From contig NZ_HE978635.1 of the NCBI RefSeq assembly GCF_000312045.1, forward strand, positions 734,774 through 798,773: 64,000 nucleotides of DNA, given 5' to 3'. The stretch is from Noviherbaspirillum massiliense JC206. GTDB taxonomy: Bacteria; Pseudomonadota; Gammaproteobacteria; Burkholderiales; Burkholderiaceae_D. How positions within the stretch are numbered: the stretch's first letter is position 1; each line of letters opens with the position of its first letter. This document shows positions 37,559 to 46,673 of the stretch, piece by piece. Both the position numbers and the translations under genes were made by a program. The notes beneath the pieces are model-generated. The model was not told the origin of the DNA. It did not search any database and was given only the letters and a program-made list of their open reading frames with translations.

Positions 37559-38929
37559 TCATGACTTGACGACGTTGTGCAAATGGCCGGGATAGACGCC
37601 GCGCGTATCCACGATCACCTTGGCATGCTTCTGTATCAGGCCATAGTCAAAGGAGCTGTGGTTCGTTGCCAGCAGGAGCAAGTCATAGGAAGCGACCGAT
37701 TCCCGCGTCAGCCGGACGCTCTCCAGATCGAAGTGATGCTCCCGCATCCTTGGAAAGACCGGGACATGCGGGTCGGAATACGCAATCTCCGCTCCCTTGC
37801 TGCGCAGGATTTCCATCAGCTTGACCGACGGAGACTCACGCATGTCATCGACGTCCTTTTTATATGCGATGCCCAGCACCAGGATCTTGCTGCCCTTGAT
37901 TGAACGGCCGCGGTCATTCAATGCGCTTGCCACCTTGTTCACCACCCACTGCGGCATGTCATTGTTGATTTCGCCCGCAAGTTCAATGAAGCGGGTATGC
38001 AAGCCGAACTGACGGGCCTTCCATGTCAGATAAAACGGGTCGATCGGAATGCAGTGACCTCCGAGGCCGGGGCCGGGATAGTACGGTGTAAAGCCGAACG
38101 GCTTGGTCGCCGCCGCATTGATGACCTCGTAAATGTCGATGTTCATGCGATCGGCGATGATCTTCATTTCATTGATCAAGCCGATATTGACGGCGCGATG
38201 AATATTCTCCAGCAGCTTCGTCAATTCGGCGGCACGGGTGGAACTGACTGGCACCACTTCATCAATCGCCGATGCATAAAGCGCAATGCCGGCTTTGCGG
38301 CACGCCGGAGTCGCTCCGCCGCACACTTTGGGTATGGAACGCGTTTTGAAGTTCGGGTTGCCCGGATCTTCCCGTTCGGGGGAAAACACGAGAAAAATGT
38401 CTTCCCCTACCTTGAAACCGCGCGACTCGATGCGAGGGCGCAACTCTTCGTCGGTCGTGCCGGGATAGGTCGTGCTTTCGAGCGACAGTACCTGGCCGAT
38501 CCGCAGATGAGGAACCAGGGAGTCCGCGGTACTGAGGATGAAGCTCAGATCCGGTTCCCGATAAGCGTTCAATGGGGTCGGAACGCAAATGATGATCGCA
38601 TCCGGTTCGGATGCCCTCGAGAAATCGGAGGTCGCTTCGAATCCCTTGCGGCGTGCCTCGGCAACTGACTTTGCTGAAATGTGTTCGATGTAACTCTCCC
38701 CATGATTCAGCTTGTCCACCTTGCCCTGTTCAATATCGAAACCGATTACCCGGAAGCCGGCATAGGAATACCGCAACATCAATGGCAAGCCGACATAGCC
38801 CAGGCCGACGATGCCGATGACTGCCGTACGGTCTTCAATCTTTGATACAAGCTCATTCAACATGCCCGATTCCCTTTCGGCCACGATCGGCCCCTGTAGC
38901 ATGCTGCCCTGCTCTTCAAGGTAAGGCAT
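37559..38929 (-). CDS. wbpA: WbpA-like UDP-GlcNAc 6-dehydrogenase
   Basis: A 456-residue UDP-sugar dehydrogenase that oxidises UDP-GlcNAc to UDP-GlcNAcA. The NAD motif [14 protein letters not shown] starts near residue 38, and the catalytic Cys is near 291 in [14 protein letters not shown]. The ATG at 38929 has AGAGGAG upstream and was chosen although it gives a 22-residue extension; a start at 38863 would match other members better. First enzyme of the four-gene wbpA-B-D-E set. The UDP-ManNAc3NAcA epimerase (wbpI) is not in the window. Confidence 0.93.
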   Translation of the reverse strand: MPYLEEQGSMLQGPIVAERESGMLNELVSKIEDRTAVIGIVGLGYVGLPLMLRYSYAGFRVIGFDIEQGKVDKLNHGESYIEHISAKSVAEARRKGFEATSDFSRASEPDAIIICVPTPLNAYREPDLSFILSTADSLVPHLRIGQVLSLESTTYPGTTDEELRPRIESRGFKVGEDIFLVFSPEREDPGNPNFKTRSIPKVCGGATPACRKAGIALYASAIDEVVPVSSTRAAELTKLLENIHRAVNIGLINEMKIIADRMNIDIYEVINAAATKPFGFTPYYPGPGLGGHCIPIDPFYLTWKARQFGLHTRFIELAGEINNDMPQWVVNKVASALNDRGRSIKGSKILVLGIAYKKDVDDMRESPSVKLMEILRSKGAEIAYSDPHVPVFPRMREHHFDLESVRLTRESVASYDLLLLATNHSSFDYGLIQKHAKVIVDTRGVYPGHLHNVVKS

Positions 38930-39012
38930 GATCCACTCCTCTTATCAATCCACCGATTTTCAGGCGGTCTCTCCGGCTATTGTTTCCATCGTCAGGTTGC
39001 GCGCTGTTCACG

Positions 39013-41001
39013 CTACTGTCTCAGATGAGCGCGCCCCATCAATCGCATCGGCATGAACTGCATGGCCGGCACGGCGGCCTCCTCGGAGCTGTTGTCTTGC
39101 ACCACTGCAGTCTCTTTCGGTGTGTCCAGCGCGTAGCCGTGAACAAGCTTTTTCACCAGAAGCTTGAGCATGGCGGTATCGTTGGTGGCGCAGGCCACCA
39201 TCAGATAGGCAACCTGCTGTGCCAGCACATCTGGTTCCACTACATATTCGGTCGTAGTCATGATGCGAGGATGCTTGCTTGGTATAGCGTCGTTCCCCGC
39301 GAACAGCTCCTCATAGAGCTTTTCACCGGGGCGCAGGCCAATGAACTGGATTTCGATGTCGCCGTCCGGATTGTCCGGGCATTTTTCGGTCAGTCCGCAC
39401 ATCGCGATCATGGTCTTCGCCAGGTCGACAATTTTCACTGGCGAACCCATATCCATGACAAATACATCGCCACCGGTAGCCATGGCGCCTGCCTGAACGA
39501 CGAGTTGTGCCGCCTCCGGAATCGACATGAAATACCGCACGACCTCCCGATGCGTGATCGTAATAGGACCGCCACGCTCAATTTGCTGCTTGAAGAGAGG
39601 AACGACCGAACCCGAGGATCCAAGGACATTGCCGAAGCGTACGGCACAGAATTTCGTGCCGGTCGCTCTGACGGCAGCAGCCTGGAAGATCAGCTCGGCT
39701 ATGCGTTTGCTGGCACCCATCATGCTGGTCGGGCGTACCGCCTTGTCTGTGGATACCAGTACACAGGTTTTCACCTTGAATCGTTGTGCCGCATTGGCGA
39801 CAGTCTCCGCACCGAGAACATTGTTGCGCAATCCTTCCGCCATGTTGCCTTCGACCAGTGGCACATGCTTGTAGGCGGCGGCATGATAGATGGTGTCTAT
39901 CTTGTTGTCGCAGACGACACGGTCCACAAGGCGGGCGTCACATGCCGAGCCCAGGTGTGCATGTATGGCGGCGAGTGGGAAGCGTGCCTTGAGTTCCTGC
40001 TCAATGTTATATAAGGCAAATTCACAGTGGTCGAGCAGATGGATTTCGTGCGGGTCCAGCGTCATTACCTGGCGGCACAATTCGCTGCCGATCGACCCCC
40101 CCGCGCCGGTGATCAGAATGTTTTGTCTGTACACGCATTTCCTGAACAGATGCATGTCGGGCTGGATGGGCTCGCGACCCAGCAGATCGTCCACCTTTAT
40201 CTCGCGGATCGAATGCGTCGTGATGTGCTCGTCAGCCAGCTCCATCAGATTGCACAGGGTCTTCACCGGCGCGCCGGATTGATGGGCCTTGACCATGATC
40301 GCCTTGCGCTGCTCCGGCGTTGCGGAAGGTATGGCGATGATGATGAGATCGATATGATGGTGGGCCACTACATCCACTACGCGGTCGGAAGGGAAAACGC
40401 GCAGCCCGGCGACGTTGCGGTTACTCAGCGTCGGTTTGTCGTCAAAGAAGCATGCGAGGCGGTACTTGTCGCTAACGCGAATGGCGCGCGCCAGCTTGAC
40501 ACCGGCTTCGCCCGCTCCATAAATGGCAACCAGGGGCCCGGCGCGGCGGCGTTTTTCAAACTGGCTGTCCCGCAGGAGCGCGCGCGCCGTCAGGCGCGAC
40601 ATCACCACATGGGAAAATGCGATGAACCAGTAGATCATCAACGCATTGTGCGGAATCGTCAGATAGTTGAAATAGGAAGACAGCAGATAGGTGGATACAA
40701 TCGCAAGTGCAAGGCCGATTCCGGTTGCGATGAGCAAGCGTTGATCGATGAACCGGATCACCGCTCCATACAAGCCCGTCACCGCGAACACGCTGATTGT
40801 GATCGCAGTGATCACTACATAGGGCAGCATGCCGTAACGAGTTACTGCCTCCGGCTCCCCAACCCTGAGCAGCAGGGCGAGCATGAAGCACACAGGCAAG
40901 GCCACCATATCGACCATCAACATCAGGCTGATCTTGGCACGCCTGCTCAATGAAACCATCTTGGTGCCAAAGAGATTACTCGCTGAACTTGCCGATACCA
41001 T
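39013..41001 (-). CDS. FlaA1/WbpM/CapD-type UDP-sugar 4,6-dehydratase (membrane form)
   Basis: A 662-residue membrane enzyme. Four N-terminal helices, a CoA-binding-like Rossmann domain, then an extended SDR domain with ILITGAGGSIGSELCR near residue 297. The active-site region VSTDKAVRPTSMMGASKR has Met in place of the usual Tyr of the YxxxK motif, as in FlaA1, PglF and WbpM. It removes water from UDP-GlcNAc to give the 4-keto-6-deoxy sugar for the aminotransferase at 28134. It is first in the wbp operon and sits behind two-box element copy A. Confidence 0.92.
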   Translation of the reverse strand: MVSASSASNLFGTKMVSLSRRAKISLMLMVDMVALPVCFMLALLLRVGEPEAVTRYGMLPYVVITAITISVFAVTGLYGAVIRFIDQRLLIATGIGLALAIVSTYLLSSYFNYLTIPHNALMIYWFIAFSHVVMSRLTARALLRDSQFEKRRRAGPLVAIYGAGEAGVKLARAIRVSDKYRLACFFDDKPTLSNRNVAGLRVFPSDRVVDVVAHHHIDLIIIAIPSATPEQRKAIMVKAHQSGAPVKTLCNLMELADEHITTHSIREIKVDDLLGREPIQPDMHLFRKCVYRQNILITGAGGSIGSELCRQVMTLDPHEIHLLDHCEFALYNIEQELKARFPLAAIHAHLGSACDARLVDRVVCDNKIDTIYHAAAYKHVPLVEGNMAEGLRNNVLGAETVANAAQRFKVKTCVLVSTDKAVRPTSMMGASKRIAELIFQAAAVRATGTKFCAVRFGNVLGSSGSVVPLFKQQIERGGPITITHREVVRYFMSIPEAAQLVVQAGAMATGGDVFVMDMGSPVKIVDLAKTMIAMCGLTEKCPDNPDGDIEIQFIGLRPGEKLYEELFAGNDAIPSKHPRIMTTTEYVVEPDVLAQQVAYLMVACATNDTAMLKLLVKKLVHGYALDTPKETAVVQDNSSEEAAVPAMQFMPMRLMGRAHLRQ

Positions 41002-41299
41002 AATTTTTGCCGCCGATTCCCGTCATGGAAATGCCATGAATGAACCGCCATCAATTCTGCGTGCCGGTTCATTACCAATCTAGCCTCCGCTTGCATGAAA
41101 AATAAGTATGAATTTTCGATAAGTGCTCAGCCGGAAATGAATCTTTCATTCAGTTTTTCGATGATTCGGCTCGGCACATGGCTCGAAACTTCGCCAAGCC
41201 GTGTTTACCGGCGGGGCAAAGATGTGCACGTGCAGAAGGAAGGGTGCAATAAGACGGCCGGCGGGTTATGCCGACGATGGGACGTTGCCGGCCAAACTC
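41002..41299. other. Intergenic region upstream of the flaA1-wbp operon
   Basis: A 298-base gap between the unknown 513-residue gene and the flaA1-like gene, both on the minus strand. It contains copy A of the two-box element (41099-41162). It should hold an internal promoter of the locus. No small gene is seen. Confidence 0.6.
41099..41162 (-). promoter_or_regulatory. Two-box element, copy A (upstream of flaA1-wbp)
   Basis: Box 1 (41099-41120) reads AAAATAAGTAT then GAATTTTCGAT on the plus strand. After a 22-base unconserved spacer, box 2 (41143-41162) reads CTTTCATTCAGTTTTTCGAT. The same pair recurs at 50731 and 58105 with identical spacing and orientation. Box 1 is 97 bases upstream of the flaA1 start. 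The two GAT ends are 42 bases apart, about four helical turns, which suggests one protein face. A regulatory role is inferred. Confidence 0.7.
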
Positions 41300-42841
41300 T
41301 TACCGAATGCCGACACCTATCAGGCTGGAGTAGAAAGCGAAGCGCGTGAGCGTCCTGATACGCTCGTCTTCGGCGTCCGATAGGCTCGGGTAATACTTTG
41401 AGACGAACCCATTAGCTTCGCCGTTTTCATTTCGCACAAGCCAGTACAATGTCTTTCCCAAGTAGCCGATCTCGGGGCGATAGCGTGCCCAGGCAACATA
41501 GCCGCCGGTTGCGAAAGAATCCGTCATCCCATAGGGAGGATAGCCTTCCCTGCACTCGCCTGTGCCGTTGTCATAGGCAACCCGGAACCATCCGTTCGCA
41601 CCGTTCCAGTAATTGGAGAACAAGGGCCTGGCCAGGTCGCCATTCCAGATAACGGCCAACAGGTTATTGGCGAATTTCAAAGTCAAGTCCTTGCGTGGCA
41701 GATCGCTCTCGGCAAGGGAAAAAACCCTACGCAGGGCACGACGATTACGTTCCAATGCATCCATTGCCGCCACCAGGCGACGTGCATGGCTGAAATCCCA
41801 TCCGATGTCCTGTCGCCTGGTCGCTGCGCTCGCTGGCACACGCAACTCTGGTTTTGGCGTTCCACCTCCGTCCTTGTCGGTCACGCAGACCGCCGGCTTT
41901 TCTTCGCCCTCGTAACCCGCGTATTTATTATCCCCATGCAACCTCCAGTAACCGCGGTCGATGTCAGCCACATCTACAGGTCCCATCCGGCTGGCTTCCA
42001 AATGACGAATCGAAACTCGGGATTCAAACAATCGAAGCAATGCCCGTATGTGAGGCTGCCGGCTCTCAGTGAATCGATCTGGCAATGCTGCCCCATGCCG
42101 ATCCTGCGATTGGATAATTCCGGATAGCTCAGAATAAATCGCAATCATCCATAAAGACTTATCCATAAAAAATAGTGTGGAAGAGCCGTTGGTGACGTCC
42201 TGCGGCCTGGCATCAGCGAGTCTTTTGAGGCCGTTCACTGTTCTCCATCCACCCCAGCGAAGCAAATGCTCCGAAGCGACGTCAACTGTTTCCTTGATGA
42301 AGTACTTGTCTTCTTGGGTAAGCAGCTGGTCCGACGTGGCGAGTGCATTTGCAACTGAAGTCGCAAGGCCCAGAAATTGAACGCTGTCGAGCATGACCTC
42401 GGTATTGATCAGACGGTTCGTGTAATTGCAGGTTCTGCCTCCTCGGCAGATCCAGCGCCGGCCTGGAGAAATGATATTTCCCGGAGTGAGCGCCGCATAG
42501 GCTCTGCTGATCAATCGGGCGACTTCCCTGAGTTGATCGATACGGTGGCAGCGCCGCGCCATCGATACCATATTGTGAGCGAAGATTTCGAAGTCATAAA
42601 GCGCATACACGTCTCCCTGGTCCAGCAAGCGCTGCTGCAAGAGGTCCTGCTGTAAATAATGCCGGACACTTTGCCCCCAATCTAACCAGACCTGTTGCTC
42701 CACCCTACCGCCACAGGTGAAGGAGACAGATACGGACGGTTGACTATCATATTTGCTCACCTCCGCCGCGGCACTGGAACTGGCTTCATTCCATGTTGCC
42801 AGGACGAGAAAAAGAGCAATAGCGCGTAACAGGTCTATCAT
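41300..42841 (-). CDS. Exported protein of unknown function in the polysaccharide locus
   Basis: A 513-residue protein with a signal peptide (MIDLLRAIALFLVLATWNEA, cleavage near residues 20-26). I recognise no family. The mature part is rich in helices and aromatic residues, with motifs such as GGWRTVNGLKRLADARPQD, YWNGANGWFRVAYDNGTG and YWRLHGDNKYAGYEGEEKP. The predicted fold could be an alpha/alpha toroid, as in some polysaccharide lyases and glycosidases (weak inference). Position between wzy and flaA1 in the same direction suggests a periplasmic processing role. Confidence 0.75.
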   Translation of the reverse strand: MIDLLRAIALFLVLATWNEASSSAAAEVSKYDSQPSVSVSFTCGGRVEQQVWLDWGQSVRHYLQQDLLQQRLLDQGDVYALYDFEIFAHNMVSMARRCHRIDQLREVARLISRAYAALTPGNIISPGRRWICRGGRTCNYTNRLINTEVMLDSVQFLGLATSVANALATSDQLLTQEDKYFIKETVDVASEHLLRWGGWRTVNGLKRLADARPQDVTNGSSTLFFMDKSLWMIAIYSELSGIIQSQDRHGAALPDRFTESRQPHIRALLRLFESRVSIRHLEASRMGPVDVADIDRGYWRLHGDNKYAGYEGEEKPAVCVTDKDGGGTPKPELRVPASAATRRQDIGWDFSHARRLVAAMDALERNRRALRRVFSLAESDLPRKDLTLKFANNLLAVIWNGDLARPLFSNYWNGANGWFRVAYDNGTGECREGYPPYGMTDSFATGGYVAWARYRPEIGYLGKTLYWLVRNENGEANGFVSKYYPSLSDAEDERIRTLTRFAFYSSLIGVGIR

Positions 42842-42946
42842 TTAATCCGCGTCCTCAATGCCGGTACACATAAAGGGCCGCCATCGTCGTGGCGCCTCGA
42901 ATTCTTCTCACGTTAGCATTACGCCTTGTTATAGTTTTCATGTCGT

Positions 42947-44281
42947 TTACGGCCGGGAGCCTACAGCCTGGGCGGACAACCCTATCCGGAATGGTGCGGC
43001 GTAACCATTCGGGTAGCGCTTCTGGAAACAGGCAATCAAAATCATGTTGGCCCACAAGCCATGAGTAAGGATTGTGGTCGGCAAATCTGAGGCGGTAACA
43101 AGTGAGAAGATCGGGATGACGATCGAGGCGGTTACTAAGCCGAGCTCGCCTGATCTTCGGGCGCAAGCATCTACGTATTTGAATATCACTGCAGTCAATG
43201 CGGCATACGCAAGCATGCCCGCAAATCCCGCATGCATATATCCGCTGCCGATCCATCCGGTATTGGCGCTGGTAATGTCGCTATTGAAATAATATCGCCC
43301 GATCAGATGTGGTGCATCGAGAGGATACGGATAATTCAATAGTCCCAGTGTGATCTTACTGTCCGAAAAAAATACCCATTCATGATTCGAAAAAAAGTCG
43401 TAATACATGTAGTTGATTTCAGGGGGGAGAAAAAACATCCGCGCGAGCATTAAAGACCCCACCCATCCGAACGAACCGTTACTGTTATCCTGATTCACCG
43501 CCATCCAAAAATCGCCTATGGAGAGCAGTATCACAATCAGAATCCCAACATTGAATTTGACTGTAAGGTTCTTGCTCGAGGAAATGAGGTAGATGAACAG
43601 CACGAGAAAGGGATTGAACAAAGGAGCTTTGTTTGCAGTCAGCCCAAAGATCAAAACCGCGGAGATCAGGTAGAGGAATGCAGATGCATACCTCTTGTAT
43701 ATGAGAGACAGTACCAGTCCAATTGGAACAACAACCTTTCCCATCGGAGGTGAAATATAACCGAATACACCGGGCAGATTATTCGCGGCATCGGTGCGGA
43801 AATCATAGACCTTTGTCAAGTCAAAGTTGAGGTATGCGCCACCGCCCATCGCAAAGATCGAACCTAGATATACCAGCACCATAAGGAGCAGCATGCGCTG
43901 CAACGTATATTTAGGCGGGTATGAGAAGCTCGGCGGGTTAACCTTTATAAAGCGCAGCAACAGGACGGAAAAGATATAAGCTGCAACGACTTGTGCCGGA
44001 TATTCCCAATCTTTCCCTTCTGCATAAAACAGAACAAGCATCGGAATTACGACGAAAACCAAGGTCAGGTGGAAAAAGAGTGTCGAGGGTTTCTTGAAAG
44101 TGGCCGGGGTAATGAATGACAGCATTGCGATTGCAACTACCGCCGCATACCCGTTTGCTATATTCGGCTGAAACACATAGCCTTCATAACCATACAAGGG
44201 CACGATGAAGGATTCATATCCAAAGACCAACGCCATGAACATGCACAGGTGCAGGAAGAGAAGCGTGAGTCGGTAGCGCAT
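42947..44281 (-). CDS. Probable O-antigen/EPS polymerase (Wzy-like)
   Basis: A 444-residue protein with about 11 membrane helices and no catalytic motif, as usual for Wzy. It has a large loop near residues 270-345 (NSNGSFGWVGSLMLARMFFL, WVFFSDSKITLGLL). The call rests on topology and position between a deacetylase and wzx in a Wzx/Wzy/Wzc locus. Codon use and GC are lower than in neighbours, typical of polymerase genes that move horizontally. Its start overlaps the deacetylase stop by one base (TAATG). Confidence 0.75.
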   Translation of the reverse strand: MRYRLTLLFLHLCMFMALVFGYESFIVPLYGYEGYVFQPNIANGYAAVVAIAMLSFITPATFKKPSTLFFHLTLVFVVIPMLVLFYAEGKDWEYPAQVVAAYIFSVLLLRFIKVNPPSFSYPPKYTLQRMLLLMVLVYLGSIFAMGGGAYLNFDLTKVYDFRTDAANNLPGVFGYISPPMGKVVVPIGLVLSLIYKRYASAFLYLISAVLIFGLTANKAPLFNPFLVLFIYLISSSKNLTVKFNVGILIVILLSIGDFWMAVNQDNSNGSFGWVGSLMLARMFFLPPEINYMYYDFFSNHEWVFFSDSKITLGLLNYPYPLDAPHLIGRYYFNSDITSANTGWIGSGYMHAGFAGMLAYAALTAVIFKYVDACARRSGELGLVTASIVIPIFSLVTASDLPTTILTHGLWANMILIACFQKRYPNGYAAPFRIGLSAQAVGSRP

Positions 44282-45660
44282 TATTTGATTACCTCACAAT
44301 AAAGCGCCTTGGCACTGGCGCTTTCCAGGTTCGAGTTATGCCATAGCAGTGAAAAGCTGCCTTTCATTTCACGCGCCGCATTCTTCAACTTATTCATTTT
44401 TTCCAGTGCCGCGTCGGTAAAGCCATATCCCATGTAGGCGGAGACCGTGCATTCCATGCATATCAGTGGCTTTTGCTTGATCTGCAAGGGTCGCCGGCCG
44501 TCCAGGTCATACATCGTAAATTCCGTGCAGGTGCCACACCGGAACCCCACATGGTCGGCATAACTGAGTGTGCTGTCATAACGCAAACCGGTGGCATCCC
44601 AGACGGACGGTGTTTTCGTCGACCAACGCAGGTAGTGGTTCCGTCCACCGCATATTTGTTGCCGGATTCCGGCTCCTCGCAGTACTTCGCATAGCCTTCC
44701 CAGTCCTGAAAGCGTTGTTTCGATACTCTGATAGGAACGGTAGCCCGGATGCAGACCAATCTCGTGTCCTCGGACGTCGATCTTCTTCATCATCTCCGCA
44801 ACGGCGGCGCTGGTAATGGGCGAAGTGTCATCAAAAATTGGGTCGGTTATTTGTGGGATGAAATTGAAAGCCACCTTGTTGCCCGCTTTCTCGTTGACAT
44901 CCATGATCCAGTCGACAGCCAAATAATAGGAGTCGCTGCGCCAGTCCCCAAAACGGTTGGCCATATAGTTCCTGATGGGGCTCAGCATTCGCAACGGATT
45001 GTGCTCATGCAATGCTTTACTGGCGGTAGAACGGAGCATCCGATGAAACGAATACGCCGCAGGATGGCACGGATAGTCGACGTCGCAACTGACTAAAACC
45101 TTGAATTGCCTTGCTCGGCGTTTCAGCTGCGGCCAGAGTCGCAACATTGCAGACCAGAGTATTTCGGTATATTCATCGACCACCGGCCTGTCCAGGAAAC
45201 CTTCCTGAAACGCGAGAGAAGCGGCCGCCGGAAAGCGGTCATGCAGGTCACGCTCCTTTCTGACCGCTTCTTCATAACGCGAGAGCATGAAAAAGCCGGA
45301 TCCAAAGATATCCAAACCCAGCCATGCCGAGGTATCGTCAATGGCGCGGAAGCCCGGCTGGCCGAAGATTACGGGAACAAAGGGTGCGGTCAGCTTGGGA
45401 TTGAACTCGTTGCTTGCCGGTACAAACCACCACTGCAAGGGCTGGACCGGCAGGGTTTCAGGCGTTAACCAGCCACTGCTGGCGTACTTGAAAAAAATGT
45501 CCGGCAGCTCAAGCACCTTTCCATCGGCACATAGCCTTACCGAGCTCTGCCGATTGAACCGCACTTCGTGTTCAATTCCAAGAAACTCATGAAGCAGCAC
45601 GGAACTAATCCAGTTGCGCTCCTGACGGCAGCCTTCCGGGAATATCACAGTAAACATCAT
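44281..45660 (-). CDS. Polysaccharide deacetylase-family protein
   Basis: A 459-residue protein. The N-terminal 190 residues are of the DUF7033-like type found ahead of such deacetylases (weak recognition). From about 190 a NodB-like core is visible: VSCDVDYP gives the acidic pair, RGHEIGLHPGYRSYQS the metal-binding histidines. It would remove N- or O-acetyl groups from the glycan or its precursor. No signal peptide is seen, so the reaction is probably cytoplasmic. Overlaps the FemAB-like gene upstream by four bases and the wzy gene by one. Confidence 0.8.
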   Translation of the reverse strand: MMFTVIFPEGCRQERNWISSVLLHEFLGIEHEVRFNRQSSVRLCADGKVLELPDIFFKYASSGWLTPETLPVQPLQWWFVPASNEFNPKLTAPFVPVIFGQPGFRAIDDTSAWLGLDIFGSGFFMLSRYEEAVRKERDLHDRFPAAASLAFQEGFLDRPVVDEYTEILWSAMLRLWPQLKRRARQFKVLVSCDVDYPCHPAAYSFHRMLRSTASKALHEHNPLRMLSPIRNYMANRFGDWRSDSYYLAVDWIMDVNEKAGNKVAFNFIPQITDPIFDDTSPITSAAVAEMMKKIDVRGHEIGLHPGYRSYQSIETTLSGLGRLCEVLRGAGIRQQICGGRNHYLRWSTKTPSVWDATGLRYDSTLSYADHVGFRCGTCTEFTMYDLDGRRPLQIKQKPLICMECTVSAYMGYGFTDAALEKMNKLKNAAREMKGSFSLLWHNSNLESASAKALYCEVIK

Positions 45661-46634
45661 CTGTCCCTGACTGTCGCAAGCAAGGCATGCCTGGCGCGAA
45701 GCAGCCGGGAGTGTGTCTTGCTGATATTGAAATAAGGCGTCTGGATTGCGCCAAACCGACGGACGAAGTGCTCGACCGGCTTGAGCATCGAGCCCTCGAA
45801 ATCAAATTTCCTTGTGACCCGGGCGACGTCCTGGATTGCATGCCAGAAGCATAGGCTGAGCGCTCCGCTGCCACGTAGTGCCGGGTCGGATCCGTTCATC
45901 AGACCATAGGCGCTATTGCTATCCCATACAACATAGCACCCGGCATGCTGACGTCCTTGCGGATCGACTGCGATGTAAGTTTTGCGGCAATTCTGTTTTT
46001 CGCAGGCTGCATCAAGCCGACGGACGTAGTCATCCGGATACGGCACCTCCATGCCTTGCCGCTGGAATGTCATGCGGTTGAGAGCGAGATAATCGTTCAA
46101 CGGCAAGTCCTCGCGGATCGTGATACGGTATCGTTCCGTTGCAGTCTTGCAGTTCCGGCGGACATTGTTATGAAAGCCTGCCCATACCTTTCCCATGTCC
46201 CGCAGGTCGTTGATGACATAGGTATAGCATGTGGTTTGCTGGAAGCCACGCCATGAAAATGGCAGCCAGTTCGTCAGGCTGTAATGCCAGTTTTGGTTGA
46301 AGTAATCGAAGCGTGGCAGTTGCGCAATCAGCTCGTCCATCAATTCCTGATCCTGCGAAAGCTTTTTAGCAGGGCCGGCGCTCTCTTTCAGCGGGCGCAA
46401 CCAGGGGCCGAGCGTTTGCGTCAGCGCCGGCTGGCTGAGCACTCTCAGCCCAAACCTCCGGCGCATCATATAAGGCATCGAGGCCTTGATCTGTCCGCCA
46501 CTGACGACCAGCGCAACATCCCAGTTCTCGGGGCCGGCGGTTGCGTCAAGCCACCAGGCCCTGGAGAAAATGGGGATGGACTCTTCCTGAACAGAGAAAT
46601 CCCGGTACAGTTCCTTTGCGCTTTTCACTGCCAC
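45657..46634 (-). CDS. FemAB/GNAT-like acyltransferase
   Basis: A 325-residue protein of the FemAB-like acetyltransferase fold seen in EPS loci. The segment FHNNVRRNCKTATERYRITI, a later RQGMEVPYPDDYV, and the C-terminal YGLMNGSDPALRGSGALSLC fit this fold. Members transfer acyl or aminoacyl groups; here the acceptor may be the amino sugar of the repeat. It overlaps the deacetylase gene (ATGA), so the two are co-translated. Substrate unknown. Confidence 0.78.
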   Translation of the reverse strand: MAVKSAKELYRDFSVQEESIPIFSRAWWLDATAGPENWDVALVVSGGQIKASMPYMMRRRFGLRVLSQPALTQTLGPWLRPLKESAGPAKKLSQDQELMDELIAQLPRFDYFNQNWHYSLTNWLPFSWRGFQQTTCYTYVINDLRDMGKVWAGFHNNVRRNCKTATERYRITIREDLPLNDYLALNRMTFQRQGMEVPYPDDYVRRLDAACEKQNCRKTYIAVDPQGRQHAGCYVVWDSNSAYGLMNGSDPALRGSGALSLCFWHAIQDVARVTRKFDFEGSMLKPVEHFVRRFGAIQTPYFNISKTHSRLLRARHALLATVRDR

Positions 46635-46673
46635 ATCCCCTTCTCTATGCTGCCTGTCTTCCCGCTCGGCGCC

